Of a stretch of 5,120 nt of DNA, positions 3,930-5,120 are shown one piece after another. How positions within the stretch are numbered: position 1 is the stretch's first letter; each line of letters opens with the position of its first letter. The DNA comes from JALHUF01 sp050014795. Its GTDB lineage: Bacteria > Acidobacteriota > Terriglobia > UBA7540. Below the pieces are notes generated by a model, which searched no databases, was not told the origin of the DNA, and saw nothing but the letters and a program-made list of their open reading frames with translations. The stretch spans positions 1-5,120 of the forward strand of contig JBEKCQ010000204.1 in the NCBI GenBank assembly GCA_050014795.1, in the 5' to 3' direction. A program made the translations under genes and the position numbers.

Positions 3930-5120
3930 TTACTCATACCGCAGCGCCACCATGGGATCGACCTTCGTCGCCCGGCGCGCGGGGATGTAGCAGGCGACGA
4001 GCGCCACCGTGCATAGCAAAACCGCGACGCTCGCATAGGTCAGCGTGTCGGTTGCTGTCACACCCAGCAGCTGGCTCCTCAGGAACGGCGTCAGCGCCAG
4101 CGACAATGCGAGGCCAATCGCCAGGCCGATCAGGGTCAATCGGAAGCCTTGGGCCAGCACCAGGCGGAGGACTTGCGGTCGTCGTGCTCCGAGCGCCATG
4201 CGAATGGCAATCTCGTGGGTGCGTTGGCGCGTCGTGTAGGCGATTACCCCGTAGATACCCACCGCCGCCAGGATTAGGGCGAGGAGTCCAAAGGCGGCCG
4301 CGAAGGTTCCGGCGATCCGTTCGAAGATGCTCCCCAGTTGCATGCTGGAGGGGAGAGTCGTCACGCCGAAGACCGGCAGATCGGCGTTGAGTTCATGGAC
4401 GGTTCTTTCCACCGCCGAGGCGTAAGCCTTCGGATCTCCCGACACCCGCGCGTGGATGATCACCGGATCTCGGTAGTCCTGGAACAGTGGCAGAAAAATG
4501 GCGGGCGCCGGGGCATAGACCAGGCGGCGGTACTTGCCATTTCGAGCCACACCCACGACCGTGAACCAGCGACCGTACAAGCTAACCCTCTTGCCGATCG
4601 CATCCTGTCCCGGCCAGTAGCGGTCGCAAAACTCCTGATTGACGACGGCCACCGGCTGCGACTTCTCGCTGTCTTGGGCGGTAAAGTCACGCCCCGCGAC
4701 GAGAGGAGTGCGCAGGGTCCGAAAGTAGTTCGGACCCACGGCGGCGCGATCGATTTCCATCGATTCGCCGGGCTGGGGTACGTACCCATCAGGTTGAACA
4801 TATTCGCTATGAAGAGTGAAACTGAGCGGCGAGAAATCCGCCAGGGTCACGGCATCAACCCCGGGCAGGGCTTCGAGCTTCGTGAGCAATTGCCGGTCGA
4901 ACGCCAGGCCTTGAGCCGCCGAATAGCCAACGGGGCCGAGCTCGTACCAAGCCAGCAGCACGTGCTGGGGATCGAACCCGGGATCCAGCCGCCGGGCCTT
5001 CTGCAAGCTGCGCATGAACAGACCGGCGCAAATCAGCAGGAGCAAGGAGAGAGAGATTTGCACCACCACCAGCGCGCTCGAGAGCCGCGACTTGTAGTGC
5101 CCGGCCGTCATGCTGCCGGC
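3930..5120 (-). CDS. C-terminal half of an ADOP/MacB-FtsX-type ABC transporter permease
   Basis: The frame is open at the right edge, so about 396 residues of a longer protein are visible; the ATG at 5111 lies inside the frame and is probably not the true start. Counting from that Met, a membrane helix (SALVVVQISLSLLLLICAGLF, about 12-32) is followed by an extracytoplasmic MacB-type domain (about 40-260) with the family motif VGPNYFRTLRTPLVAGRDF at 125-143 and PVAVVNQEF at 153-161. Then come three more helices (about 268-292, 315-340 and 358-377). The FtsX signatures are THEIAIRMALGAR (298-310) and IPARRATKVDPMVALRYE at the end. In the ADOP family two such FtsX units are joined in a chain of about 800 residues; this would be the second. 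It would form the membrane part of an exporter or of a mechanotransmission complex with a separate ATPase; the substrate is unknown. The G+C content (about 60-68%) matches a host gene rather than the neighbouring cassette. Confidence 0.85.
   Translation of the reverse strand, partial: AGSMTAGHYKSRLSSALVVVQISLSLLLLICAGLFMRSLQKARRLDPGFDPQHVLLAWYELGPVGYSAAQGLAFDRQLLTKLEALPGVDAVTLADFSPLSFTLHSEYVQPDGYVPQPGESMEIDRAAVGPNYFRTLRTPLVAGRDFTAQDSEKSQPVAVVNQEFCDRYWPGQDAIGKRVSLYGRWFTVVGVARNGKYRRLVYAPAPAIFLPLFQDYRDPVIIHARVSGDPKAYASAVERTVHELNADLPVFGVTTLPSSMQLGSIFERIAGTFAAAFGLLALILAAVGIYGVIAYTTRQRTHEIAIRMALGARRPQVLRLVLAQGFRLTLIGLAIGLALSLALTPFLRSQLLGVTATDTLTYASVAVLLCTVALVACYIPARRATKVDPMVALRYE

Noticed and set aside
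4052..4801. Arg- and Pro-rich open frames on both strands within the permease gene
   Set aside because: They are GC-driven shadows of the permease, whose minus-strand frame carries clear FtsX/MacB motifs.
5109..5111. ATG as the true start of the permease
   Set aside because: The frame stays open upstream to the window edge, and the visible protein corresponds to only the second FtsX unit of the double-length family.

Overview
The window looks like part of an Acidobacteriota genome. The main reason is the MacB/FtsX-type permease at the right end, which has the sequence style of the 'ADOP' (acidobacterial duplicated orphan permease) family. The short palindrome-rich intergenic stretch beside it would also fit such a genome. 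The assignment is an inference from family recognition; no rRNA or other marker gene is present.

Layout, left to right. (1) Positions 1-224 hold the C-terminal end of a GC-rich membrane protein (+ strand), probably of the UreH/nickel-transporter type, followed 3 bp later by a GC-rich hairpin. (2) Positions 306-542 (+) encode a small, basic, unrecognised protein with a clear ribosome binding site. (3) Positions 511-3654 (- strand) hold a compact four-gene cassette. In transcription order it is a stand-alone GHKL-type ATPase (2839-3654), a STAS-like domain fused to a C-terminal winged-helix-like segment (2190-2762), a small unrecognised beta-rich protein (1799-2188), and a large protein with an N-terminal cluster of nine cysteines and a DUF4417-like, probably barrel-shaped body (511-1809). 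The last three genes are tightly coupled, with a 1-bp gap and then an 11-bp overlap. (4) Positions 3655-3929 are intergenic and carry a set of inverted repeats that look like a REP/MITE-type element. (5) Positions 3930-5120 (-) hold the C-terminal half of the ADOP-type permease, which runs off the right edge.

Base composition supports an inserted cassette. In 60-bp samples counted by eye, the flanking genes are about 60-68% G+C, while the cassette is about 50-55%.

The ATPase plus STAS pair recalls the anti-sigma kinase/anti-anti-sigma partner-switching modules (SpoIIAB/SpoIIAA, RsbW/RsbV). Here, however, the STAS-like protein appears to carry its own DNA-binding-like domain and is co-transcribed with a putative metal- or Fe-S-binding protein. 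The biological job (regulation, stress response or mobile-element conflict) cannot be read from the sequence. This cassette is the most interesting object in the window.
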